Shown here: piece after piece, positions 50,114 through 58,256 of the stretch
Layout of the letters: each line of letters opens with the position of its first letter
How positions within the stretch are numbered: the first letter of the stretch is position 1
DNA from: Mycolicibacter arupensis
GTDB taxonomy: Bacteria > Actinomycetota > Actinomycetes > Mycobacteriales > Mycobacteriaceae
DNA: 64,000 nucleotides
NCBI RefSeq assembly: GCF_002086515.1
Contig: NZ_MVHH01000008.1
Coordinates: 53,487-117,486 of the forward strand
Reading direction: 5' to 3'
Program-made: the position numbers and the translations under genes
The notes under the pieces: model-generated
What the model was told of the DNA's origin: nothing
The model's input: the letters and a program-made list of their open reading frames with translations, nothing else
Database searches by the model: none

Positions 50114-50659
50114 CTACAGCCAATGGCGTACCCGCCGCACCGCCGCCAGCAGATCCTCGCGGCCCGCACCGACCGCTCGATGCACCGGATCCTCGGGCCC
50201 ATAGCGCGCCAACACGTCACCCAGTCGATCCTGCGGCGATATCGGCGACCCGTCGGGTCCGGTCGTTAGATCACAATAGTTCAACGCATCCAGAACATCG
50301 CTGGGCGGCTCGCCGAACTCCGATAAACCCGACAGGCCCCGCTCGGAGGCTTCCACGCGCGCTCCGGTATGAAACGCCACCAAGGAGGCGACCATCTCCC
50401 CAAAGCCGGCCGATCGGACAAACTCCGCGCCATCGAGCGGATGAAACCCACTTTGGCGCACCGATGGTGCGTAGCCGATATCGTGCAGCCACGCCGCCGC
50501 CACCAGACAGTCCGCTGTCTGCGCATTGAAACGCCGAGTCAGCCGCTCGGCAGTCGTCGCGACACCCCGCACATGCGCCAGCCGCCGAGGCTGCCCCGCC
50601 AGCCGTGCCTCGGCCTCTCGCCGTGCACGCTGCGCCAGCATCCCGCTCACAACCGCCAT
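50114..50659 (-). CDS. HD-domain protein
   Basis: A 181-residue HD phosphohydrolase-like protein. RRLAHVRGVATTAERL supplies the first metal His, AAWLHDIGYAP the HD pair, and FHPLDGAEF plus VAFHTGARVEA further metal ligands. Substrates of HD proteins range from nucleotides to phosphorylated metabolites. It is convergent with the NUDIX gene (10-base gap). The HTH-NUDIX-HD grouping also occurs on other actinobacterial elements, as far as I recall. Confidence 0.85.
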   Translation of the reverse strand: MAVVSGMLAQRARREAEARLAGQPRRLAHVRGVATTAERLTRRFNAQTADCLVAAAWLHDIGYAPSVRQSGFHPLDGAEFVRSAGFGEMVASLVAFHTGARVEASERGLSGLSEFGEPPSDVLDALNYCDLTTGPDGSPISPQDRLGDVLARYGPEDPVHRAVGAGREDLLAAVRRVRHWL

Positions 50660-51003
50660 CCTACGAGTCCCATCGCCATGGCGCGGACCCGCAACTGATG
50701 CTCAGCGGAGCCCGGGCCGCCATAGCCCGCGAGGAACCGGCGGCTACCTGCGGGCTTCGCTACGCTCCCTCTGCTCCCGTCCGCTGGCGCTCCCGTCCGC
50801 GCCGCTCGCTACGCTTCGCCCTCCGTCCGCCGCCACACAAGCTTGCACACGACGACGAGCGCTGTACATCTCAACGGCCACGGCATCCTGGCACCACGAC
50901 AAGCCAGGACTCCTCGCTCCTCGCCGCATCGAGACGCCGCGGGCAGCAGGCGCGACCAACGCCCGCCTGACCGCCGCTGGCCTGCGATGTGAGAACTTTC
51001 TTT
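50660..51003. other. Non-coding spacer with short direct repeats
   Basis: No convincing gene is present. An 11-base unit CTCCCGTCCGC occurs at 50774-50784 and 50790-50800, with a variant (CCTCCGTCCGC) at 50820-50830, in CT-rich DNA that also repeats CGCTACGCT. This could be a cis-acting transfer or replication site, or debris at the junction with the IS110 remnant. Confidence 0.4.
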
Positions 51004-51469
51004 ACTGCTATCAAGTCGATGGCGGCACGTTGCCACCAGCTCGACACCGCAGCCGCCCGACTCGAACGCCACGTCGACACCATCACCGCCACCGCCGCAC
51101 CCGAGCTACAGCGTCGGGCCCGACACCGCTGCCACGCTGCTGACCGCCCTCGGCGACAACCCCGCTCGGATCAGCAGCGACGCCGCTTTCGCCAAACTGT
51201 GCGGGGTCAGCCCACTGGAAGCCTCCAGCGGCAAAACGATCCGCCACCGGCTCAATTGGGGAGGCAATCGCGACGCCAACCGTGCCCTGCACGTCATCCT
51301 GGTGGTGCGCATGCGCCGTCACCAGCCCACCCGCGACTACTTCGTTCACCGCCTGGCCGAAGGCAAAACCAAGAACGAGATCATGCGCTGCATCAAGCGT
51401 TACATCGCCCGCGAGATCTACCATGCCCTCCGCCAACCCAGCAGAAGAACCAACGAACTCATTGCCTGA
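51004..51469 (+). pseudogene. IS110-family transposase remnant (frameshifted)
   Basis: Two frames join into the C-terminal half of an IS110/IS116-type transposase. The first reads AIKSMAARCHQLDTAAARLE to about 51110. The second carries the conserved GPDTAATLLTALGDNP, FAKLCGVSPLEASSGK and HRLNWGGNRDANRALH stretches and ends at the TGA at 51467-51469. The N-terminal DEDD catalytic half is absent, and the frameshift breaks what is left. It marks past insertion activity at the edge of the element. Confidence 0.85.
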
Positions 51470-51608
51470 AGATAGGAGCATCTGGTATCAACTCCCGAAG
51501 GGCACCCGATCCGCAATGTCCACCCATTTCGTGGCGATATGGCACCTCTGTAGATGCCATCAATCCTCCTCCCAGGTGAGTAATGTGCAGGTGGCTAATC
51601 GTTCAGGG

Positions 51609-52754
51609 TCATAGGGAACGCGAGATGATTTCCTTCATCACCTCATTTGTGCCGGCGTAGATTTTCTGCACGCGCTGGTCCACCCACAATCTCGAGATGG
51701 GATACTCGGTCATGTACCCATATCCGCCGTGGAGCTGCAAACAGTCATCGAGCACCTTCATCGCTCGCTCAGTGGTCCACCATTTCGCCATGGCGACGGT
51801 CTGGACGTCGAGTTGGCCCGCGAGGTGTAGGTCGATGCAGTAGTCCAAAAATACTCGTGCGATGCGCGTTTCGGTTGCAGCTTCGGCCAAGATGAATTTC
51901 GTGTTCTGAAAGCCGAAGACGGGCCGTCCGAACGCTTCCCGCTCACGGGTGTATTTGAGTGTCTGCTCCACGGCAAGTTCCATCGCCGCGACCGCCCCAA
52001 CCGCGACGATGAGCCGCTCTTGAGGTAGCTGCGTCATCAGCTGAATGAAACCCTGACCCTCGGTCTCGCCCAGGAGGTGCGAGCGGGGAACTCTTACGTC
52101 GTCGAAGAACAACTCGGAGGTGTCTTGTCCGCGTTGGCCGATTTTGTCGAGGACCTTGCCGCGCCGGAATCCGGGTCGATCGGCTTCGGCGACGATCAGC
52201 GAGATGCCGGCGGCGCCCTGACTTGGATCTGTCTTGGCGACGACGATGATCAGGTCGGCTTGCTGACCGTTGGTGATGAAGGTCTTTGCGCCGGTGATCA
52301 CGTACTCGTCACCGTCAAGAATTGCTTTGGTCTTGACACTCTGCAGATCAGAACCGGTCCCTGGCTCCGTCATGGCGATAGCACCGATCATTTCGCCTGA
52401 GGCCATCTTGGGCAGCCACTGCCTCCGTAGTTCTTCGGCCGCGTACTGGAGGATGTAGTGCGCGACGATTCCGCTGTGCAGCCCTGCGCCCCATGAGCTG
52501 TCCCCGACTCGGGCTTGCTCTTCGAGTACGACGGCTTCGTGCGCGAATGTGCCGCCTCCCCCGCCGTATTCTTCGGGTATGGACATGCAGAGCAGGCCTA
52601 GTTCGCCGGCTTTGTGCCACAATTCTCGGTCAACTTGGTGCTGGTCTGCGAAACGTTGCGCATGTGGTGCCAATTCGGTCGAGAAGAACTTCGCGGCAAG
52701 GTCACGAAGCTCGAGCAATTCGGCGCTCATCCAGGGAGAAATTGATGCTGTCAC
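51609..52754 (-). CDS. Acyl-CoA dehydrogenase (FadE type)
   Basis: A 381-residue FAD-dependent acyl-CoA dehydrogenase, first oxidation of beta-oxidation. Signatures are the FAD/substrate motif AIAMTEPGTGSDLQ, FITNGQQAD, RPVFGFQNTKF, the LQLHGGYGYMTEYP stretch and the IYAGTNEVMKEII end with the catalytic-base region. It is the last gene of the P450-transglutaminase-FadD-FadE row (42-base gap after fadD). The substrate is presumably the acid released by the upstream monooxygenases and esterase, after CoA activation. Confidence 0.92.
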   Translation of the reverse strand: MTASISPWMSAELLELRDLAAKFFSTELAPHAQRFADQHQVDRELWHKAGELGLLCMSIPEEYGGGGGTFAHEAVVLEEQARVGDSSWGAGLHSGIVAHYILQYAAEELRRQWLPKMASGEMIGAIAMTEPGTGSDLQSVKTKAILDGDEYVITGAKTFITNGQQADLIIVVAKTDPSQGAAGISLIVAEADRPGFRRGKVLDKIGQRGQDTSELFFDDVRVPRSHLLGETEGQGFIQLMTQLPQERLIVAVGAVAAMELAVEQTLKYTREREAFGRPVFGFQNTKFILAEAATETRIARVFLDYCIDLHLAGQLDVQTVAMAKWWTTERAMKVLDDCLQLHGGYGYMTEYPISRLWVDQRVQKIYAGTNEVMKEIISRSL

Positions 52755-52796
52755 AGGATTCCCTCTCGGCTGTTCAATATCAATGGGTTTGATTTC

Positions 52797-54422
52797 TTAG
52801 GACGTTTCGATCTGATACTCGCCGGCGGAGTGACGCGCGCGTATGGCCTTCTTGTCGTATTTTCCGACGCTTGTTCGAGGAATCTCAGACACGAAGCTCC
52901 ACCGCTTCGGGATCCACCACTTGGCGACCTTGTCCAACAGAAACGCGCGCAGTCGGTCGATGTCGACCTCGGCTCCACGGTGAACCACGACCAGGGCGAG
53001 CGGTCTTTCCTGCCATTTGTCGTCGGGAACTGCCACCACCGCAGCCTCGTAGATCGCCGGGTGACCAATCAGCGTGTTTTCCAGCTCGACTGAGGAGATC
53101 CATTCTCCACCTGACTTGATGACGTCCTTCCCACGATCGGTCAGCGTGAGATACCCGTCCGGGTCGATCCGGCCGACGTCGCCGGTGCGCAGCCACCCTC
53201 CGTCGAACTTGTCCGGATCATCGTCGCCGAAGTAGGCGCCGGTGATCCACGGGCCTCGCGCCTGTATTTCACCCGCTGATCGACCGTCCCACGGCACTGT
53301 CTTCTTGTGGTCGTCACGCAACCGGATCTCGACACCGCACATCGGCCGACCCTGGCTTTCGCGCATCTCCCACGCACGGGTCTCGCCTACTCCGTGCGCT
53401 GCGCGTGCGACGGTAGCCAGCGGCGAGGTTTCGGTCATGCCCCATGCCTGCACGATAGGCACGTTGTACTTGTCTTCGAATGCCCGCATCAGCGAGACGG
53501 GGACTGCCGATCCGCCGCAGGCAACCAGCCGAAGTGAGGAGATGTCCCGGGCGGGATTCGATTCCAGGTATCGATCGACATCGTTCCAGATCGTCGGCAC
53601 TGCACCGGCGATAGTCGGCTGAGTCTCTTCGATGATCGACACCAGCGGCGCGGCTTGCAGATGGCGATCGGGTAATACCAAGTCCGCACCAGACATCAAC
53701 GCCGCGTAGATCAGTCCCCACGCATTGGCGTGAAACATCGGGACAATGGCCAGGATACGGTCGGCCTCGCTCACTGCCAGGGCGTTCGACGTGCAGGCGG
53801 TCAGTGCATGTAGGTAGGTCGAACGGTGGCTGTAGACAACACCTTTGGGATTTCCAGTAGTCCCGCTGGTGTAGCACATGGCCGCGGCGGAACGCTCATC
53901 GATCTCGGGCCAATCGAAAGTCTCCGGTTGCTGCGCCAGGATCTCCTCGTAACGCAACACCGTCTTCCCGCATCGCTGCAGCGGAGCGAGGTCGCCGCCC
54001 CCGGTGGCGATGACCGTATGCACCGACTCCATCGCTGGTAGCGCACTAGCCAACAATGGCGCAACCGACGCATCCACCAGGATGATCTGATCGCTGGCAT
54101 GGTTGGCGATGTACGCGAGTTGCTCTGGAGCCAAACGAATGTTGAGGGTGTGCAGCACCGCGCCCATGGAGGGAACCGCGCAGTAGGCCTCGAGATGTTC
54201 TTGGTTACTCCACTGAAAAGTGGCCACCCGTTGATCTGCCGTTATTCCGAGCCCGCGCAACGCATTGGCAAGTCGGCCCGCTCGCCCCAGGACGCTACGG
54301 TAGGACATACTTCGGTATCCAATTCCGTCGGGGGTGATCACCTCGCTGTTTCCGTGAATGGAGGCGGCATGGCGGACAATTGCCGAGATTGTGAGCTGGA
54401 CGTCTTGCATCGTGCTGTGCAT
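52797..54422 (-). CDS. Fatty-acid-CoA ligase (FadD type)
   Basis: A 541-residue ANL-superfamily acyl-CoA synthetase. The P-loop-like AMP motif is CYTSGTTGNPKGVVYSHRS; the A5 region is AWGMTETSPLA; A7-A8 is WLRTGDVGRIDPDGYLTLTDRGKD; the catalytic Lys near the end is in PRTSVGKYDKK. The domain order resembles medium/long-chain ligases of the AlkK/FadD type. It would activate the carboxylic acid produced by BVMO and esterase action. The start at ATG 54422 may be four codons too early (ATG 54410). Confidence 0.92.
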   Translation of the reverse strand: MHSTMQDVQLTISAIVRHAASIHGNSEVITPDGIGYRSMSYRSVLGRAGRLANALRGLGITADQRVATFQWSNQEHLEAYCAVPSMGAVLHTLNIRLAPEQLAYIANHASDQIILVDASVAPLLASALPAMESVHTVIATGGGDLAPLQRCGKTVLRYEEILAQQPETFDWPEIDERSAAAMCYTSGTTGNPKGVVYSHRSTYLHALTACTSNALAVSEADRILAIVPMFHANAWGLIYAALMSGADLVLPDRHLQAAPLVSIIEETQPTIAGAVPTIWNDVDRYLESNPARDISSLRLVACGGSAVPVSLMRAFEDKYNVPIVQAWGMTETSPLATVARAAHGVGETRAWEMRESQGRPMCGVEIRLRDDHKKTVPWDGRSAGEIQARGPWITGAYFGDDDPDKFDGGWLRTGDVGRIDPDGYLTLTDRGKDVIKSGGEWISSVELENTLIGHPAIYEAAVVAVPDDKWQERPLALVVVHRGAEVDIDRLRAFLLDKVAKWWIPKRWSFVSEIPRTSVGKYDKKAIRARHSAGEYQIETS

Positions 54423-54436
54423 TACGCATCGGCCCT

Positions 54437-55090
54437 TCAGGCGAACAGGTCTGGATGGCGACTCGCATCGCCTATGAGCGTCCCGTAGTGGGTTCTGAGC
54501 GCTTGCAGGATCTCTGCCAGCGGTAGATCGTCGAAGGCGCCTCGATCCCTCAGATATTCCATGTGTTGTGTGCCGTCACCGGCGAACCCGTGCAGCAGGG
54601 CGTCTGTGCGCCCGTCGAAATCAATTGGCGGGACGCCGAACCGTGCGCATAGCTCGCGATTGAACGCCGGAGTTGCCTTGACCCAGACACCGCAGAGATG
54701 CATGAGGCTGTATCCGTGGTAGACGAAGACGTCGGTACCGCCCATCCGCTCACGCAATGTCTCGGTCTGAAGGTGGTTTCGGACATCGGCGAACCCCAGC
54801 CGCGCTGGGATGCCTGCTGCTCGGCAGGCCGCCGTCAAGAGCACCGCCTTCGGGACGCAGTAAGCGCGGTCTGCAGTTGCGATGGTGCTGGCGCGATACG
54901 CATGCGGGTCATCGGTCACGGTGTAGGGGTCATACCAAATCGAGTCGCGGACCGCAGTGAAGATGGCTATGGCCTTCATGGTGTCGTCGACCGCGCCGCG
55001 GGTCGCCGATGCAACGAAGTCGCGTACCGATTCATGTTGCCAATCGAGGAACTCCGTGGGCTCCAGGTAAGGCGAGTTCTCACCGCTCAT
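54437..55090 (-). CDS. Transglutaminase-like protein in P450 operon
   Basis: A 217-residue cytoplasmic transglutaminase-fold protein from ATG 55090, which overlaps the P450 stop (ATGA). RAYCVPKAVLLTAACRAAGIPARL contains the putative nucleophile Cys78, with a His in FVYHGYSLMHL; the usual Asp after the His is not obvious (VKATPAFN). Such domains act as peptidases, amidases or peptide ligases. Its tight coupling to a P450 and a FadD is unusual and no clear pathway step is known. Confidence 0.78.
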   Translation of the reverse strand: MSGENSPYLEPTEFLDWQHESVRDFVASATRGAVDDTMKAIAIFTAVRDSIWYDPYTVTDDPHAYRASTIATADRAYCVPKAVLLTAACRAAGIPARLGFADVRNHLQTETLRERMGGTDVFVYHGYSLMHLCGVWVKATPAFNRELCARFGVPPIDFDGRTDALLHGFAGDGTQHMEYLRDRGAFDDLPLAEILQALRTHYGTLIGDASRHPDLFA

Positions 55091-56544
55091 CGGTGCCGCA
55101 ACGTCACAGGCAGTCCGTCCACGGGAATGGGCAGCGAGGTGTTGTCCCAACGCACGTGATAGTCGTTTGGGACCGTCCAAGCGTAGGTACGCAACATCTG
55201 GTGCAGGATTGCCTTCACCTCGAGTGTGCCGAACTGCATCCCAATGCATTTGTGCGCCCCCCCGCCGAACGGCACCCAGGCGAATCGGTGCTGTTGGTCC
55301 TCGCGCCGGGGCTCATCGAAGCGCGACGGATCGAAACGGTCCGGGTCGCTCCATATTCTGCGGTCGAAGTGATTTACGGCGGGTGTGATTGCGCACAAGG
55401 TTTCACGGGGGATGTGATAGCCGTCGATGGCGACATCACGGACGGTCTTGCGCATCACCAGCGGAACGGGCGCCAGCAGACGCAGAGCTTCTTTGAGGAT
55501 CAGATCGAGGACCGTCATCCGCTCCAGTTCGTCGATATCTGGCGAATCGTGACCGAAGGACCGCGCCTCCGCCGCTGCCTTCTCCTGCCACTCAGGATGT
55601 TTAGCGAGGAAGTAGGTGACAGCAGTGGTGGTGATCGTGGAGGTGTCATGGGCGGCCATCATGAGAAAGATCATGTGGTTGATCACATCCTCGTCGGAGA
55701 ACCGTTCACCGTCTTCTGTGGTCGCCTGGCAGAGGGCGGCGAATAGATCGTCGGTCTCGCCTGCACGCGCGGCCGGCAGGTGTCGGGAGAAGTAGTCCTC
55801 CAACACGCGCCGCCCATGCACGCCGGCGCGGAACCTGGTGCCCGGGAGTGGAACTCGCACAAAGGAACTCGCCGCGCGAACAGTGGACACGAACGCCTCG
55901 TTGACAGCAGCGCTCTCGTCCTTGCCGCGGCCACCCATGAAGACATCCGTGGCAATATCGAGGGTGAGATTCTTCAACAACGGGTAGATCCGGACCGACG
56001 GACCGGTCGGCCACGCGGGCACGGCTGCGCGAACGCACGGGGCCACCTGCCCGACATATCCGGTCAGGCGAGGACGCGTGAACGCCTCCTGCATGATGCG
56101 CCGGTGCATCAAATGTTCGTCGAAGCTCATGAGCATCAACCCGCGATGGAAGAAAGCATCGATCAGGAAGGACCAGCCATCTTGAGAAAAGGCCTTGGCT
56201 TCGCTTGTGAACGCCTCACGCGTTGCGTCTGGACCGGCGATGACCACCATTTTGGTACCGAATGCGCCCATCCACGACACCGAGCCCAAACGTTCGTAAC
56301 GCTCCCGACTGAATTCTGAACCAAATCGGATGTAGTCGACAGTGTGCCCCAGCAACGGGAGTCCAGCGTCCCCTAGGACGGCTCTCAGCCCAGATCCGGC
56401 GGGGGCCGGCGCAAGTTCCCGGACTCTCCAGTCCCGACTCCACTGTCGCCATTTGTCATCGACGACGCGGGGGGCGGGCGCCAACAGGACAGACGTCAAC
56501 CGCTCCTTGGGGTGACGCGTGATTGCGAGAAGCTGATTAGCCAC
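55087..56544 (-). CDS. Cytochrome P450
   Basis: A 485-residue P450 starting at GTG 56544 behind AGGAGG. The I-helix oxygen-binding motif is AAHDTST (297-303), the K-helix is EALR (352-355), and the haem loop FGGGAHKCIG has the axial Cys433. It is soluble, with no N-terminal anchor. No ferredoxin or ferredoxin reductase gene adjoins it, so redox partners are elsewhere. It heads a four-gene row with its own promoter-like sequence and could perform the first hydroxylation in the catabolic cluster. Confidence 0.94.
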   Translation of the reverse strand: MANQLLAITRHPKERLTSVLLAPAPRVVDDKWRQWSRDWRVRELAPAPAGSGLRAVLGDAGLPLLGHTVDYIRFGSEFSRERYERLGSVSWMGAFGTKMVVIAGPDATREAFTSEAKAFSQDGWSFLIDAFFHRGLMLMSFDEHLMHRRIMQEAFTRPRLTGYVGQVAPCVRAAVPAWPTGPSVRIYPLLKNLTLDIATDVFMGGRGKDESAAVNEAFVSTVRAASSFVRVPLPGTRFRAGVHGRRVLEDYFSRHLPAARAGETDDLFAALCQATTEDGERFSDEDVINHMIFLMMAAHDTSTITTTAVTYFLAKHPEWQEKAAAEARSFGHDSPDIDELERMTVLDLILKEALRLLAPVPLVMRKTVRDVAIDGYHIPRETLCAITPAVNHFDRRIWSDPDRFDPSRFDEPRREDQQHRFAWVPFGGGAHKCIGMQFGTLEVKAILHQMLRTYAWTVPNDYHVRWDNTSLPIPVDGLPVTLRHR

Positions 56545-56584
56545 GATGCCTCCTGGGCGCTCTGCTGCACGGATATCTGGTAGT

Positions 56585-56611
56585 AGTTTACATAGATGTG
56601 CTGAATGTCAA
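56585..56611 (-). promoter_or_regulatory. Promoter-like sequence upstream of the P450 gene
   Basis: On the minus strand TTGACA (56611-56606) is followed after 15 bases by TAAACT (56590-56585), resembling a sigma-70-type -35/-10 pair with a short spacer. The whole gap is markedly AT-rich for this genome. It would drive the P450-transglutaminase-FadD-FadE genes independently of the upstream BVMO row. Confidence 0.4.
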
Positions 56612-56639
56612 TATTCGAACAGTTAACAGTGAAATGTTA
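56603..56639. promoter_or_regulatory. Overlapping palindromes, candidate operator
   Basis: Three inverted repeats overlap here: GAATGTCAATATTC (56603-56616), ACAGTTAACAGT (56619-56630, five of six pairs) and TAACA-N6-TGTTA (56624-56639, perfect arms). They cover and flank the -35-like hexamer, a typical site for a TetR-type repressor. No regulator gene is visible in the cluster; it may lie beyond the right edge. Confidence 0.45.
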
Positions 56640-56659
56640 GACACCGCCTGCGACCCGGA

Positions 56660-58195
56660 TCATCTGCGCAGCCTCGCGCGGTTCTCACTCGGGCCGTCTA
56701 ACTGAAGGCGTTCAACGTGCCTGAATAGATAATCGTGACTGCGTGGTTTGCGGGTGAGGATCCGGTAGGCAAATGTAGGCCCAGGCCAGTTCGTCGGGAT
56801 CGCGCCACTCGAGGTCGTGTACCAGCTCGCGCAAAGCGCCCACACCGACCTTCGCAGCCGCCGGCTCAATCGTGTGTTGTAGCTTTGCTCGATGTCTGGC
56901 CTGACGTCGACCGTACGCCCTGGGTCACTCGCCAAAATCTTGATGAGGGCACCGACATAGCGGACCTGAGACTCGATCATGTAAATGATCGACCCGGAAC
57001 CGACATTCGTGTTCGGGCCATAGAGGAGAAAGAGATTCGGGAACATCGGGACTGTAATGCCCAGGTATGCGTGCGCCTGCGTCCCCCACACCTCGTCCAG
57101 AGTCACTCCGCCCCAGCCGCGAACACGCATCGGGGCGAGGAAGTCGGTAGCGCGGAAACCTGTTCCGTAAATGACGACATCCGCGCGATGGAGTACGCCA
57201 TCGTCGGTCACGACTCCCTTGTCGCAAAGCTTCGCAACCGCGTTGGTCACCAACGAGACTTCACCGTTGGCAATCGCGGGGTAGTAATCATTCGAGAACA
57301 ACACCCGCTTGCACCCCGGCGCATCTGATGGCGTGAGTTGCCGGCGCAGCATTGGATCGGCAACCTGCCGATGGAGGTGGTAGCGGGCGACCGCGCCGAG
57401 AATGCGTGACAAGGGCTTCGCGTCGACCAACGTCACTGCGAGCACTTCAAAAATCAGCCATACCGCGAAACGCTCAAGACGCAGCCACAGCGGCAGAACC
57501 TTAATCAGCTGTTGGTGAAGACGTCCGTACCTGCTGTCCCACTTCGGCAAAATCCAAGGCGCCGTGCGCTGATACAGCGTTACGCGCTGTGCCTCGTGTG
57601 CGATCCGTGGCACAAACTGTATCGCGCTTGCGCCTGTCCCGATGACGGCTACTTCCTTGCCGCGCAGCGATACCGAATGGTCCCAACGCGCCGAATGAAA
57701 ACGCGGCCCCTCGAAGGTGTCTTCGCCGGCAATATTCGGCGTATGAGGTCGCGAGAGCTGCCCCACGGCCGAAATCACGACATCGCACCAGATCGTCTCG
57801 CTGGATCCGGTCACCAAACGCCAACGGCCGGCCTGTTCATCGAAGGTCATCTCGACGACTTCGGTCCGCGTGCGCAGCTGCAGGTCCATTCCGTCGGCCA
57901 GGACGAGTCGGCGAAGATATTGGAGTATCTCGGGCTGTTCTGCATAACGTCTCGACCAACGAGTGTTGGGCTTGTCCGAGAGTGAGTACAACGCTGACGG
58001 CACGTCGCAAGCCGCTCCTGGATAGGTGTTGTCGCGCCAGACGCCGCCGATGTCTGCAGCCTGTTCCACCATGGTGAAGTTGGTGAATCCGTCTCTCTTC
58101 AGCTGATGGGCCATGGCGATACCCGCGACGCCGGCCCCGATGATCACTATCGACGGATCGTGTCCTCGGGGATCCCTCGCAAAGCCGCCTGTCAT
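56660..58195 (-). CDS. Flavin-containing (Baeyer-Villiger-type) monooxygenase 1
   Basis: A 511-residue FAD/NADPH monooxygenase from ATG 58195. The FAD Rossmann motif is GAGVAG (20-25), the BVMO-type fingerprint is FEGPRFHSARWD (161-172, with HS where classical enzymes have HT), and the NADPH motif is GTGAS (186-190). It would convert a ketone to an ester or lactone. It is 61 bases downstream of the esterase gene on the same strand. It differs clearly from the other two BVMOs, so it is not a recent duplicate. Confidence 0.88.
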   Translation of the reverse strand: MTGGFARDPRGHDPSIVIIGAGVAGIAMAHQLKRDGFTNFTMVEQAADIGGVWRDNTYPGAACDVPSALYSLSDKPNTRWSRRYAEQPEILQYLRRLVLADGMDLQLRTRTEVVEMTFDEQAGRWRLVTGSSETIWCDVVISAVGQLSRPHTPNIAGEDTFEGPRFHSARWDHSVSLRGKEVAVIGTGASAIQFVPRIAHEAQRVTLYQRTAPWILPKWDSRYGRLHQQLIKVLPLWLRLERFAVWLIFEVLAVTLVDAKPLSRILGAVARYHLHRQVADPMLRRQLTPSDAPGCKRVLFSNDYYPAIANGEVSLVTNAVAKLCDKGVVTDDGVLHRADVVIYGTGFRATDFLAPMRVRGWGGVTLDEVWGTQAHAYLGITVPMFPNLFLLYGPNTNVGSGSIIYMIESQVRYVGALIKILASDPGRTVDVRPDIEQSYNTRLSRRLRRSVWALCASWYTTSSGAIPTNWPGPTFAYRILTRKPRSHDYLFRHVERLQLDGPSENRARLRR

Positions 58196-58256
58196 GAGAC
58201 AGCTAAGAAGCAGTTGATGGCGCGGTGGCAGTGGAGCATCCACGGTCCCAACACTT

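Larger units (their letters stand above)
43369..50659. mobile_element. AICE-type integrative element at tRNA-Leu (right end not resolved)
   Basis: The minus-strand genes form the typical actinomycete integrative-conjugative set: SCO3933-type regulator, FtsK/TraB translocase, HUH replication initiator, small protein and serine integrase, linked by ATGA/GTGA-type overlaps. An HTH regulator and a NUDIX hydrolase are divergent, and an HD protein closes the run. The left boundary is the 3' end of tRNA-Leu. I cannot find a duplicated tRNA end to define the right boundary; it may lie near 51.5 kb or beyond the window, in which case the catabolic cluster is part of the same island. Confidence 0.8.

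Noticed and set aside
50526..51143. Plus-strand open frames between the HD gene and the IS110 remnant
   Set aside because: They run antisense to the HD gene, lack motifs and are rich in Arg/Pro/Ser as expected for shadow frames.
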